From positions 62,001-126,000 of the forward strand of contig NZ_JAGA01000003.1 in the NCBI RefSeq assembly GCF_000526415.1: 64,000 bases of DNA. Direction: 5' to 3'. Positions 16,255-23,993 of the stretch are shown here, one piece after another. Each line of letters opens with the position of its first letter. Within the stretch, counting starts at the first letter, position 1. Both the position numbers and the translations under genes were made by a program. Origin of the DNA: Kallotenue papyrolyticum (GTDB lineage: Bacteria; Chloroflexota; Chloroflexia; Chloroflexales; Kallotenuaceae). A model generated the notes under the pieces. It did not search any database. It saw only the letters and a program-made list of their open reading frames with translations, and was not told the origin of the DNA.

Positions 16255-18183
16255 TCAGGCCGGGGCCGGCGCGGCCTGCTCGCGCAGGTCGCGAAACTGC
16301 AGGGCGTACAGCCGCGCGTAGAGCCCATTGCGGGCCAGCAGATCGCTGTGCGTACCCTGCTCGATGATCCGGCCACGCTCCATGACCACGATGCGGTCGG
16401 CGATCTGCACGGTTGACAGCCGATGCGCGATCACAAAGGTGGTACGTCCTTGCATCAGCCGTTCGAGGGCTTCCTGCACCAGCGCTTCCGATTCCGAGTC
16501 GAGCGCCGAGGTGGCTTCGTCCAGGATCAGGATGCGCGGGTCCTTGAGCAGGGCTCGGGCGATGGCGATGCGCTGGCGCTGCCCACCCGAGAGTTTGACG
16601 CCGCGCTCGCCGACGAGGGTATCGTAGCCGCGCGGTAGCTGCTCGATAAACTGATGCGCATTGGCGGCTCTGGCCGCGGCGATGATCTGCTCGTCGTCGG
16701 CGTCCAGCTTGCCGTAGCGGATGTTCTCGCGGATCGTGCCGGAGAAGAGCAGCGTTTCCTGCGGCACAATGCCGATCTGCTCGCGCAGGGTCTGCAACCG
16801 CACATCGCGCAGATCATAGCCGTCGATCAGAATGCGTCCGGCGGTGGGATCGTAGAAGCGCGGAATCATGTTGACCAGGGTGGTCTTGCCTGCGCCGCTC
16901 GGCCCGACCAGCGCCACGATCTCGCCCGGCTGCACATGCAGGTTGATGTCGTGCAGCACATTGTTGGCGTCGTCGTCATCGGGCTCGTATTCGAAGTGGA
17001 CATGCTCGAAGACGATCTCGCCGCGCGCTGGCGGCAGCGGCACCGCGTCGGGCTTGTCGCGGATGTCGGGCTCGGTGTCCAGCAGCGCAAAGACGCGCTG
17101 CGTCGCGCCAAGCGCCTCCTGAAGCTGGCTGTACAGGCCGGTAAAGGTGCCCAGCGACGCGGCGATCGTGCCGGCGTAGATCAGGAACGAGCCCAGATCG
17201 CCCGGACTCATCTGCCCGGCCAGCACCTGCTGACCGCCATACCAGATCACCAGCACGATCGCGGCAAAGGCCAGAAACGAGACCACCGGCAGAAAGGTCG
17301 CGCGTACGCGCGTGCGGCGCATTGAGGTGCGGAAGGCCTCCTCGATCGCCTGCCGAAAGCGACCGATCTCGTAGGGCTCACGCGCAAAGGACTGCACCAC
17401 GCGAATGCCGGCCACAGCTTCCTGCAGCACCGAGCTGGCGCTGGCCAGGCGATCCTGCACTTCAGTTGAGATGCCGCGGATACGGCGGCCAAAATAGACC
17501 GCCGCGGCCAGCATGCCGGGCACCACCACCATGGTCAGCAACGTCAGGCGATCGCTGAGAAAGAACATAAACGCCAGCGCGCCGCTAAAGGTGATCAGGT
17601 TTTGCAGAAACGAGGCCAGATTAACCGTCAGCACGTTCTGGATCGTGGTCACGTCGTTGGTGATGCGCGAGGTAATCTCGCCGACCTGGCGTTCGTTGAA
17701 GAAGCGCAGCGACATGCGCTGGAGATGTTCGAAGGCGCGCAGTCGCAGATCGGCCATGACGCGCTCGCCCACGTAGGAGAGCAGGTAGCTCTGCGCAAAG
17801 TTGAAGAGCGACTGGAGCACAAAGACGCCCAGCATCACCGCGGCGACCCAGTTGAGTACGCCGCTGCGCAGGCCGGACTGCGGCGGATTGCGCTTCAGCA
17901 CGTTGGTGTAGAACTCGCCGACAAAATCAAAGACCGTCGAGCGACCGGAAGCGGTCTGGCCCGACACAGCGTCGATCAACAGGCCGGCGACCAGCGGCAC
18001 CATCAGGCCCAGCAGGCTGGAAAGCAGCAGGCTGATCAGCGCCAGCGCCAGGCGTCGGCGGTAGGGCAGCACAAAGGCAAACAGGCGGCGCCAGTCAACC
18101 GCGCTCAGCAGTGGAGGGCGCGCGTTCGCCGCTGCGGCGGCCGGCACGGTGGCAGCACCAGGCTGGTAGGTCTCATCCGTCAC
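16255..18183 (-). CDS. ABC exporter, fused permease and ATPase (MsbA/LmrA type)
   Basis: Half-size exporter of 642 residues, presumably a homodimer. Six transmembrane helices (residues about 45-340) precede the nucleotide-binding domain: Walker A GPSGAGKTT, signature VKLSGGQRQRIAIARAL, Walker B ILILDEATSALD, switch His in VIAHRLST. GTG 18183 is the likely start because AGGAGA lies 5 nt upstream; the open frame extends to 18258 but crosses the promoter (TTGCGC-17-TATCTT). The substrate (lipid, drug or peptide) cannot be told. It stands alone between the sugar operon and the phosphohexomutase. Confidence 0.93.
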   Translation of the reverse strand: MTDETYQPGAATVPAAAAANARPPLLSAVDWRRLFAFVLPYRRRLALALISLLLSSLLGLMVPLVAGLLIDAVSGQTASGRSTVFDFVGEFYTNVLKRNPPQSGLRSGVLNWVAAVMLGVFVLQSLFNFAQSYLLSYVGERVMADLRLRAFEHLQRMSLRFFNERQVGEITSRITNDVTTIQNVLTVNLASFLQNLITFSGALAFMFFLSDRLTLLTMVVVPGMLAAAVYFGRRIRGISTEVQDRLASASSVLQEAVAGIRVVQSFAREPYEIGRFRQAIEEAFRTSMRRTRVRATFLPVVSFLAFAAIVLVIWYGGQQVLAGQMSPGDLGSFLIYAGTIAASLGTFTGLYSQLQEALGATQRVFALLDTEPDIRDKPDAVPLPPARGEIVFEHVHFEYEPDDDDANNVLHDINLHVQPGEIVALVGPSGAGKTTLVNMIPRFYDPTAGRILIDGYDLRDVRLQTLREQIGIVPQETLLFSGTIRENIRYGKLDADDEQIIAAARAANAHQFIEQLPRGYDTLVGERGVKLSGGQRQRIAIARALLKDPRILILDEATSALDSESEALVQEALERLMQGRTTFVIAHRLSTVQIADRIVVMERGRIIEQGTHSDLLARNGLYARLYALQFRDLREQAAPAPA

Positions 18184-18207
18184 ACACGTCTCCTGGTGGT
18201 CGCTAGC

Positions 18208-18236
18208 AAGATACACGAGTCGTAGGCGCGGCGCAA
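18208..18236 (-). promoter_or_regulatory. Promoter of the ABC exporter
   Basis: TTGCGC (18236-18231), 17-nt spacer, TATCTT (18213-18208). The start near 18201 leaves a leader of about 18 nt, just enough for the AGGAGA ribosome site before GTG 18183. Confidence 0.5.
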
Positions 18237-18308
18237 GCCCCTGCTCTGCGGCAAACACTGGGCCGAGAGCGCCAGCTCCCGGCCCATGCGGCGCGTTAAC
18301 TGTCTCCT

Positions 18309-19760
18309 TCAGGAGGTGGGGATGCTGCGCTCCGCCAGTTGGACGCCCGCGGCCAGCAATTGTTGCACCAGCTCCGGCGTACGCGCCTCGGCATAGATGC
18401 GCAGCACCGGCTCGGTGCCGGATGGCCGGATCAGCAGCCAGGAGTCGTCGGCCAGCAGGTATTTCACGCCGTCGCGATCATTAACGCTGACGACCGCCTG
18501 ATCGGCCAGTGTCGCCGGCACCGCCTGGGTCAGCGCCTGCACCAGCGCGCGCTTGCTGAAGGGCCGCACGCGGCGGTCGATGCGGTCGTAGAAGAAGGGG
18601 CCGCACGTCGCCTGCAGCTCTGCGATCAGCGTGTGCAGCGGCTGACGCGCCTGCGCGACGATCTCCAGCAGCAGCAGGCCCATCAGAATGCCGTCGCCTT
18701 CGGGGATGTGTCCCAGGATCGAGATGCCGCCCGATTCCTCGCCGCCGATCAGCACCGGCTGCTTGAGCATATAATCGCAGATGTAGTTGAAGCCCACCGG
18801 CGTCTCTTCCACCGCCAGATCGTACTGGCGCGCCAGGCGGTTGACGATCTGCGTGGTCGAGATGGTCTTGACCACCAGCCCGCGCTTGCCCTGCGCCAGC
18901 AGATGCTTGAGCGCCAGGGCGATGATCATGTGTGGGCTGACGAATTCGCCGCGTGCGTCGATCGCGCCGATGCGGTCGGCATCGCCATCGGTGGCCAGCC
19001 CGATGTCGTAGCCGCCTTCAAGCACCAGGCGCTGCAGATCCTGTAGGTTGCGCCCGATCGGCTCGGGGTGCAGCCCGCCAAAGCCGGGATTGAGCTCACC
19101 ATGGATCTCGGCGACCATCACGCCCAGTTCGCGCAGCCAGCGCGCGATATAGCCCCGCCCGGCGCCGTACATCGGATCGACGGCGACGCGCAACCCACTG
19201 CGGGCAATGGCGGCAAAATCGATCAACGTCCGCAGGTGCCGCAGATACATCGGCATCGGGTCGAAGCGCACGATCTCGCCCGCGGCGGGCGTGCCTTCGT
19301 TGCGCGGCGCTACGTCACCGACGCGTGGCAGGCGCCCTTCCCGCAGATTGCGCTCCAGCAAGCGTTCGATCGCGCCGGTGACCTCCGGCATCGCCGATCC
19401 GCCAAAGGCCGATTTGAACTTGATGCCGTTGTAGCGCGGCGGATTGTGCGAGGCGGTGATCATCACGCCGCCTGCCGCGCCCAGCGCCTTGACCGCCAGC
19501 GAGAGCGCCGGCGTGGGACAGTCGGCCTTGCTGAGATAGACCGGCAGCCCGTTGGCCGCCAACACGCCCGCCACCGTCAGCGCGTAGCGGTCCGATAAAA
19601 AGCGCGTATCAAAGCCAACCACCACTGCGTCGGTCGCACCGCCGGCCTGCCCACTGTTGATGTAGTCGGCAATCGCCTGCGCAACATGCCGAACATTGTC
19701 GAAGGTAAAGTCCTCGCTGATAACAGCGCGCCAACCATCCGTTCCAAAGCGTATCGCCAC
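18309..19760 (-). CDS. Phosphoglucomutase/phosphomannomutase (alpha-D-phosphohexomutase)
   Basis: Interconverts hexose 1- and 6-phosphates through a phosphoserine. The 483-residue protein has the four family signatures: phosphoserine loop VMITASHNPPRYNG (Ser104), Mg-binding DGDADR, sugar-binding GEESGG, and the phosphate-binding SGTEPVLRIYAEA. The start is GTG 19760, giving the usual N-terminus AIRFGTDGWRA with GGAGG 10 nt upstream; a TTG at 19784 is also open. Could feed glucose 1-phosphate to the GlgC at 59 kb or supply sugar nucleotides for surface glycans. Specificity is not resolved by sequence. Confidence 0.93.
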   Translation of the reverse strand: MAIRFGTDGWRAVISEDFTFDNVRHVAQAIADYINSGQAGGATDAVVVGFDTRFLSDRYALTVAGVLAANGLPVYLSKADCPTPALSLAVKALGAAGGVMITASHNPPRYNGIKFKSAFGGSAMPEVTGAIERLLERNLREGRLPRVGDVAPRNEGTPAAGEIVRFDPMPMYLRHLRTLIDFAAIARSGLRVAVDPMYGAGRGYIARWLRELGVMVAEIHGELNPGFGGLHPEPIGRNLQDLQRLVLEGGYDIGLATDGDADRIGAIDARGEFVSPHMIIALALKHLLAQGKRGLVVKTISTTQIVNRLARQYDLAVEETPVGFNYICDYMLKQPVLIGGEESGGISILGHIPEGDGILMGLLLLEIVAQARQPLHTLIAELQATCGPFFYDRIDRRVRPFSKRALVQALTQAVPATLADQAVVSVNDRDGVKYLLADDSWLLIRPSGTEPVLRIYAEARTPELVQQLLAAGVQLAERSIPTS

Positions 19761-19795
19761 GGTCGCTCGTCCTCCCTTGGCCAATATGACGCTCT

Positions 19796-19804
19796 ATTCT
19801 ACCA
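19796..19804 (-). promoter_or_regulatory. Extended -10 upstream of the phosphohexomutase
   Basis: TGG-TAGAAT on the minus strand (19804-19796), about 36 nt before GTG 19760. No recognisable -35. Confidence 0.35.
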
Positions 19805-19832
19805 CTCTGCTTCGCGTATGGGGGGATGCCTG

Positions 19833-19895
19833 TGTCAAAGGAACTTGACAACCGCACCGGCGTTTGCTATCCTTCTTGTCAAGCAAACTTGACAA
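19833..19895. promoter_or_regulatory. Pair of CTTGACA-type operators flanking the promoter
   Basis: Two inverted repeats share one half-site. TGTCAA-6 nt-TTGACA (19833-19850) covers the -35 element. TTGTCAAG-4 nt-CTTGACAA (19876-19895) covers the transcription start and early leader. Four copies of TGTCAA or its complement in 63 bp beside an XRE regulator gene point to autoregulation. Confidence 0.55.
19845..19873 (+). promoter_or_regulatory. Promoter of the membrane protein/XRE operon
   Basis: TTGACA (19845-19850), 17-nt spacer ending in TGC, TATCCT (19868-19873). The start near 19880 gives a leader of about 27 nt carrying AAGGAGA before ATG 19907. Confidence 0.65.
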
Positions 19896-19906
19896 GGAGA
19901 GTGGCT

Positions 19907-20287
19907 ATGCCCAAGGCAGCGCGCACCTACATACTCCACTTTTCACTGGCGATGGCGCTCTACGCGCTGGCGGTGATCGGCGTAAGCTGGCTCGTGCGGC
20001 AGAGCGCAGCGGCGTGGTGGCACACGCCGCTGGCGCTGGCGCCGACGGTTCCCCTGGTACTGGCACTGGTCGCCCTGCTCCGCTTCCTGAACCGGATGGA
20101 CGAACTGCAGCAGCGCATCCAGCTCAACGCGATCGCCTTTGCCGCCGGGGCGACCGGCTTGGCGAGCTTCGCTTATGGTTTTCTAGAAAGCGTGGGCTGG
20201 CCCCACCTCTCGCCGCTCTGGATCTTGCCGCTGATGAGCGTGCTGTGGGGGCTGGCCCTGGCTGTGTTGAACTGGAGATATCGGTGA
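19907..20287 (+). CDS. Small four-helix integral membrane protein
   Basis: A 126-residue protein of unknown function with four predicted transmembrane helices (starting at HFSLAMALYALAVIGVSWLV, LALAPTVPLVLALVALL, AIAFAAGATGLASFAYGFL and LWILPLMSVLWGLALAVLNW). A charged linker, RFLNRMDELQQRIQLNA, separates helices two and three. ATG 19907 follows AAGGAGA by 6 nt. Its TGA overlaps the GTG start of the XRE regulator (GTGA), so the two are translationally coupled. Such pairs are common across bacteria but the function of the membrane member is not established; it may sense or modulate what the regulator responds to. Confidence 0.85.
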   Translation: MPKAARTYILHFSLAMALYALAVIGVSWLVRQSAAAWWHTPLALAPTVPLVLALVALLRFLNRMDELQQRIQLNAIAFAAGATGLASFAYGFLESVGWPHLSPLWILPLMSVLWGLALAVLNWRYR

Positions 20288-20508
20288 GGAACCGCTTAAA
20301 AGTCTTGCGCGCCGAGCGCGGCTGGTCGCAGGCCGAGCTGGCGCAACGCCTGGGCGTGTCGCGCCAGACGGTGAACGCCATCGAAACCGGCAAGTACGAT
20401 CCCAGCCTGCCGCTGGCCTTCAAGATCGCGCGCGTCTTCGGCCTGCCGATCGAGGCGATCTTTAGCGACGAGGAAACGCAACTACCGGCAGCGCCGGAGG
20501 AGCGGTGA
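20284..20508 (+). CDS. XRE-family transcriptional regulator (minimal HTH)
   Basis: A 74-residue helix-turn-helix protein (RNRLKVLRAERGWSQAEL, then LGVSRQTVNAIETGKYDPSL) with a short acidic tail, close to the YozG-like minimal XRE group. The start is GTG 20284, overlapping the upstream stop codon. There is no ligand domain. The CTTGACA-type operators at 19833-19895 are its most likely target, so it probably represses or balances its own operon. It ends 6 nt from the convergent metallo-hydrolase. Confidence 0.9.
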   Translation: MRNRLKVLRAERGWSQAELAQRLGVSRQTVNAIETGKYDPSLPLAFKIARVFGLPIEAIFSDEETQLPAAPEER

Positions 20509-20514
20509 GCGCCG

Positions 20515-21429
20515 CTAGCTCGTGCTCTGACGCGCCTGGCGATTGAAGTAGTGCGTCAGCCCGTTGATACTCATCTCGATCCACCCGGCGATCATCTCGG
20601 CGTTGCGCGCATCGGCGGGCGTGCCGTTGAGCATCGCGCGCAGGATTGCCGCGCGATCGATCGCGCCGCGTTGCCAGCCGCTCCACACCAGATCGACGAG
20701 CTGCTCGTAGCGCGCTCTGAGGCGCTCGATCAGCGTCGCCGGCGCTTCCGCCGCCGGCCCGAAGTGGGCGAAGAGCAGCGCGTCGATCGGCAGTTGGCTG
20801 AGACGCGCGAAGGTGGCGCGCTGCGCTTCGACACTGACTGCGGGAGGCGGTGTGACCGGACCGACATAGTCGGCAGCCGGAACGGCCACGCCCAGCGCAT
20901 CGCCGGCGAACAGAGCGCGGCTCTGCTCTTCGAAGTAGGCCAGATGATCGGGGGAGTGGCCGGGCGAAGGGATCGCGCGCAGCACCACACCCCGCCCCAG
21001 ATCGAGGCGCAGCTCGTCCGCAGCGACGATGCGCTCGGCGGGCACGGGCTCAACCACGCCATGCAGCGCAAAGAGCGATCCCAGCGCGCGCTCGGCGCTG
21101 GCCAGCAGGTCGGTAGGATCGACCAGAAAGCGCGCCGTGCGACTGTGGATGTACACCGTCGCCTCGGGTAGATGCGGCAGCAGCGTGCCGGTTGCGCCGG
21201 CGTGATCCATGTGGATGTGCGTCAGCAGCACATGCCGGATGCGCGCCGGATCGATGCCCAGCCGGCGCAGGCCGTCGAGGACGTTGGGCACGCAGGGCGA
21301 CGCGCCGGTTTCGATCAGGGCCAGGTCGTCGCCCTGCACGAGGTAGCAAGTGCCCAGGCCCGGGGTATCGAGCAGCCCGTTATCGAGCCAGGCAATCGTG
21401 TCGTTGTAGCGGCCAACAGCGAGCTCCAT
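20515..21429 (-). CDS. Metallo-beta-lactamase-fold hydrolase
   Basis: A 304-residue MBL-fold enzyme with the dinuclear metal motif HIHMDHAG (His71, His73, Asp75, His76), a further His in SPGHSPDHL and an Asp in LFAGDALGV. Similar to glyoxalase II-like hydrolases, but the C-terminal alpha-helical part (residues about 220-304) is long and Arg-rich, so the substrate is open. AAGGAGG lies 3-4 nt before ATG 21429. It follows ricT by 39 nt on the same strand and may be the last gene of that transcript. Confidence 0.88.
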   Translation of the reverse strand: MELAVGRYNDTIAWLDNGLLDTPGLGTCYLVQGDDLALIETGASPCVPNVLDGLRRLGIDPARIRHVLLTHIHMDHAGATGTLLPHLPEATVYIHSRTARFLVDPTDLLASAERALGSLFALHGVVEPVPAERIVAADELRLDLGRGVVLRAIPSPGHSPDHLAYFEEQSRALFAGDALGVAVPAADYVGPVTPPPAVSVEAQRATFARLSQLPIDALLFAHFGPAAEAPATLIERLRARYEQLVDLVWSGWQRGAIDRAAILRAMLNGTPADARNAEMIAGWIEMSINGLTHYFNRQARQSTS

Positions 21430-21468
21430 GGGTCCTCCTTGACTCCGGCACTCCGGCGCACAGCGCGC

Positions 21469-22779
21469 CTACCCCTGTTGATGGCCACGACGACGCTGCC
21501 GCCGGCGGCGCGGCGCGGTGCCGGCGCTGCTGCCCTGCTCGGGAGACGAGGGCGTCGCCGCCGGCGGCTGTGCCGGTGGCTGCGCCTGATGCGTCGGTGC
21601 AGCCGCCTGTCGCTTGGCCTTTTTGCGACGTCGCCGGCGCTGGCTGCGCGTGCCACCGGTCTCCACCGTCGCCGCGGCGGGCGGGTCCGACGGCGCGTGC
21701 TCAGGCGGAGGCGGAGCAGACGCGCGCCGCGGTGCGGCAGGCTGTTTCGCGGCGGCAGCACGACGTCCCAGCGTATCGCCCAGCGCCGCATCGGCGCGTG
21801 GCGGCACGCTGCGGCGTGGCGGCGTCTCGTCGTGCTCCAGCGTGGCCAGCGCCTCCGGGTCGAGCTCCTCGTCGAGCAGACCATCCTCGCCGGCGCCGAG
21901 CGGTTGCGACGTGCCGCGCATCTGAGCTACCGGCGTGATTCCGGCAGCATTGCGCGCCTGGGCTTCGGCCGCAACGCGCTTACGCACCTCCAGAATCTCC
22001 TGCGCCGCGCACTCGATGGTGTTGCCGTTGTACAGCTCGACCGTCACGTTTTCCTTGACCACGTTGACGGCCACGACCTCGCCCGGCCCTTCGCGCGTCT
22101 GCACCCAATCACCGCGCTGGGGCAGTTCGGCCTTGATCTGCAGATACTGTTCGTGTTCGTAGGAGAGGCAGCAGAGCAGCCGTCCGCACACGCCGCTGAT
22201 CTTGCTGGGATTGAGCGGCAGATCCTGATCTTTGGCCATTTTGATCGACACGCGCGCAAAATCCGGCAGGAAAGTCGCGCAACACAATAGCCGGCCACAG
22301 GGCCCGATGCCGCCCAGCAGCTTGGCTTCGTCGCGCGGCCCGATCTGGCGCAGCTCGATGCGCGTGCGAAAGGTACGCGCCAGGTCGCGCACCAGGGCGC
22401 GAAAGTCGACGCGCTTTTCCGCCGTGAAGTAGAAGGTCAGACGCGAACCGTCGAAGTTGTACTCGGCCTTGACCAGGCGCATCGGCAGTTGGTGGGCGGC
22501 GATCTTTTCGGCGCAGATCTGCAGCGCTTCGGGCTCGCGCTGCTGCAACTGGTGCAAGTGATCGAGGTCGGCCTGGGTCGCACGGCGCAGCACCGGCTTG
22601 AGCTCGCCGATGATCTGATCGTCGGCCAGATCGATCAGCCCGGTGGCGACACGGCCCAGCTCCGGACCGCGCACGGTTTCGACAATCACCCAATCACCGC
22701 GTTGCAGGGGCAGATTGCGCGGGTCGAAATGGTAGGTCTTGCCCGAGTCCTTGAAACGAATCCCGATAACAGTTGGCAT
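21469..22779 (-). CDS. ricT: PSP1-domain protein RicT (YaaT) with long basic tail
   Basis: Regulatory iron-sulfur protein homologous to Bacillus YaaT/RicT, which there works with RicA and RicF in RNA maturation and development. The first 270 residues carry the PSP1 domain with the Cys-rich core GPCGRLLCCATF and GVCGRLLCCLSY. The remaining 165 residues are not part of the usual protein: a disordered Pro/Ala/Arg tail with basic clusters (RSQRRRRRKKAKRQ, RRRRQRRRG). Bacillus RicT is about 275 residues, so this one is much longer. It lies downstream of holB, as in Firmicutes, but has its own promoter (TTGCCG-17-TATACT). No RicA/RicF partner is in the window. Confidence 0.9.
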   Translation of the reverse strand: MPTVIGIRFKDSGKTYHFDPRNLPLQRGDWVIVETVRGPELGRVATGLIDLADDQIIGELKPVLRRATQADLDHLHQLQQREPEALQICAEKIAAHQLPMRLVKAEYNFDGSRLTFYFTAEKRVDFRALVRDLARTFRTRIELRQIGPRDEAKLLGGIGPCGRLLCCATFLPDFARVSIKMAKDQDLPLNPSKISGVCGRLLCCLSYEHEQYLQIKAELPQRGDWVQTREGPGEVVAVNVVKENVTVELYNGNTIECAAQEILEVRKRVAAEAQARNAAGITPVAQMRGTSQPLGAGEDGLLDEELDPEALATLEHDETPPRRSVPPRADAALGDTLGRRAAAAKQPAAPRRASAPPPPEHAPSDPPAAATVETGGTRSQRRRRRKKAKRQAAAPTHQAQPPAQPPAATPSSPEQGSSAGTAPRRRRQRRRGHQQG

Positions 22780-22848
22780 GGGGCCTCCGGCCCGAATCTA
22801 TAGCCACATCCGACGCATGCCGGACGCGTGCAGGCGTATGCTTTGGCA

Positions 22849-22877
22849 AGTATAGCAAAGCGATTCGGACGCGGCAA
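22849..22877 (-). promoter_or_regulatory. Promoter of ricT
   Basis: TTGCCG (22877-22872), 17-nt spacer ending in TGC, TATACT (22854-22849). It lies between holB and ricT, so ricT need not depend on holB transcription. The leader is about 65 nt. Confidence 0.6.
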
Positions 22878-22885
22878 ACACGCGG

Positions 22886-23920
22886 TCATGGGCCGGGCAC
22901 GTGGAGCGCGACGTTCTCGAAGACCAGTTGCGGATTGACGTTGTCGGCCAACTGCTGCTGGGCGGCCTCCAGCCGCCGCAGAAAGGTCTGCACCGCGTCC
23001 AGCGAGAGGTGCTGCGCCAGCTCCTGCAGCTCGGCGCGGCGATCAAGGTGGGTGATCGCTGTCGCCACGCCGCTGCGCACCAGCAGGACGTCGCGCCACC
23101 AGCTCTGCCACAGCGCCAGCCATTCCAACGCCGTTGCAGGCTGCTCGCGATATTCACGCGCACGCTCTTCGGCCCAGCGCACGCGCTCGAGCGGCCCGGC
23201 CATGCTCAGGGCGATCAAGGCAGCCAGGCGCTGCTGCTGGTGTTCGAGCAGCTCCGGCTCGGCCACCGCCCGCAGCGCCCAGCCGATGCGCCCGCCACTC
23301 CAGGCGGCGATCAACGCCGCGTCGTCGGCTGCCAGGCCATAGCGCGCCTGCAACGCCTGCGCGATCAGCGCGCGCGGCACCGGACGCAGGCGCAGGACGC
23401 GACAGCGCGATACCACCGTCGGCAACAACTCGCCGGCGCCCTGGGCGATCAGGATCAGCGTGGCATAGGCCGGCGGCTCTTCCAGGGTTTTGAGCATGGC
23501 ATTGGCCGCCGCGTCGGTCAGCGCCTGCGCGTCATCCAACACAAACACGCGCCGCTGCGCTTCAAAGGGACGCAGGTCGATATCGCGCTGCCAGGCCCGG
23601 ATCGTCCCGATCTTGAGCTCGCGCGACGCCGTCTCCTGCTGCTCGTCGTCGGCCTGCGTCGCCAGCGAGACCCAGCGCGCATCGGGGTGGTTGCCGTGCG
23701 CCACGCGCCGGCAGGCGCGGCACTGCAGGCAGGGATCGGGACCGCCCGTGTCGCACAGCAGCGCCTGGGCCAGCCGCAGCGCCAGCAGCCCCTTGCCGAT
23801 CGCGGGCGGGCCGGCGAAGAGATAGGCATGCGCGCTACGGCCCCGGCTGAGCGCGGTGCGCAGGTAACGCACTGCCCAGGCGTGGCCAATGATCTCCCAG
23901 GGATGGTCGTCCTGCATCAT
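22886..23920 (-). CDS. holB: DNA polymerase III delta-prime subunit (clamp loader)
   Basis: Clamp-loader AAA+ subunit of the replicase, 344 residues. A Walker A-like loop GPPAIGKG (37-44) is followed by a four-cysteine zinc module (Cys56, Cys64, Cys67, Cys70) and the SRC motif (VVSRCRVLRLRP). The usual dispensable nucleotide site of delta-prime explains the unusual P-loop. No Shine-Dalgarno precedes ATG 23920; instead TATAAT ends only 8 nt before it, so the mRNA may be leaderless. Alternative start: the next codon, also ATG. Followed by ricT, as in Bacillus. Confidence 0.93.
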   Translation of the reverse strand: MMQDDHPWEIIGHAWAVRYLRTALSRGRSAHAYLFAGPPAIGKGLLALRLAQALLCDTGGPDPCLQCRACRRVAHGNHPDARWVSLATQADDEQQETASRELKIGTIRAWQRDIDLRPFEAQRRVFVLDDAQALTDAAANAMLKTLEEPPAYATLILIAQGAGELLPTVVSRCRVLRLRPVPRALIAQALQARYGLAADDAALIAAWSGGRIGWALRAVAEPELLEHQQQRLAALIALSMAGPLERVRWAEERAREYREQPATALEWLALWQSWWRDVLLVRSGVATAITHLDRRAELQELAQHLSLDAVQTFLRRLEAAQQQLADNVNPQLVFENVALHVPGP

Positions 23921-23926
23921 CGCGCA

Positions 23927-23935
23927 GTATTATAC
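23927..23935. promoter_or_regulatory. Symmetric -10 element between holB and the prenyltransferase gene
   Basis: GTATTATAC is a perfect odd palindrome. It reads TATAAT on the minus strand, 8 nt before holB, and TATTAT on the plus strand, 60 nt before the UbiA-like gene. No clear -35 on either side. Confidence 0.4.
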
Positions 23936-23993
23936 AGGCAGGATCCGACACGGAGCACCACGCCGCCATCCGCTGCGGCAAGGAGGAACAACT

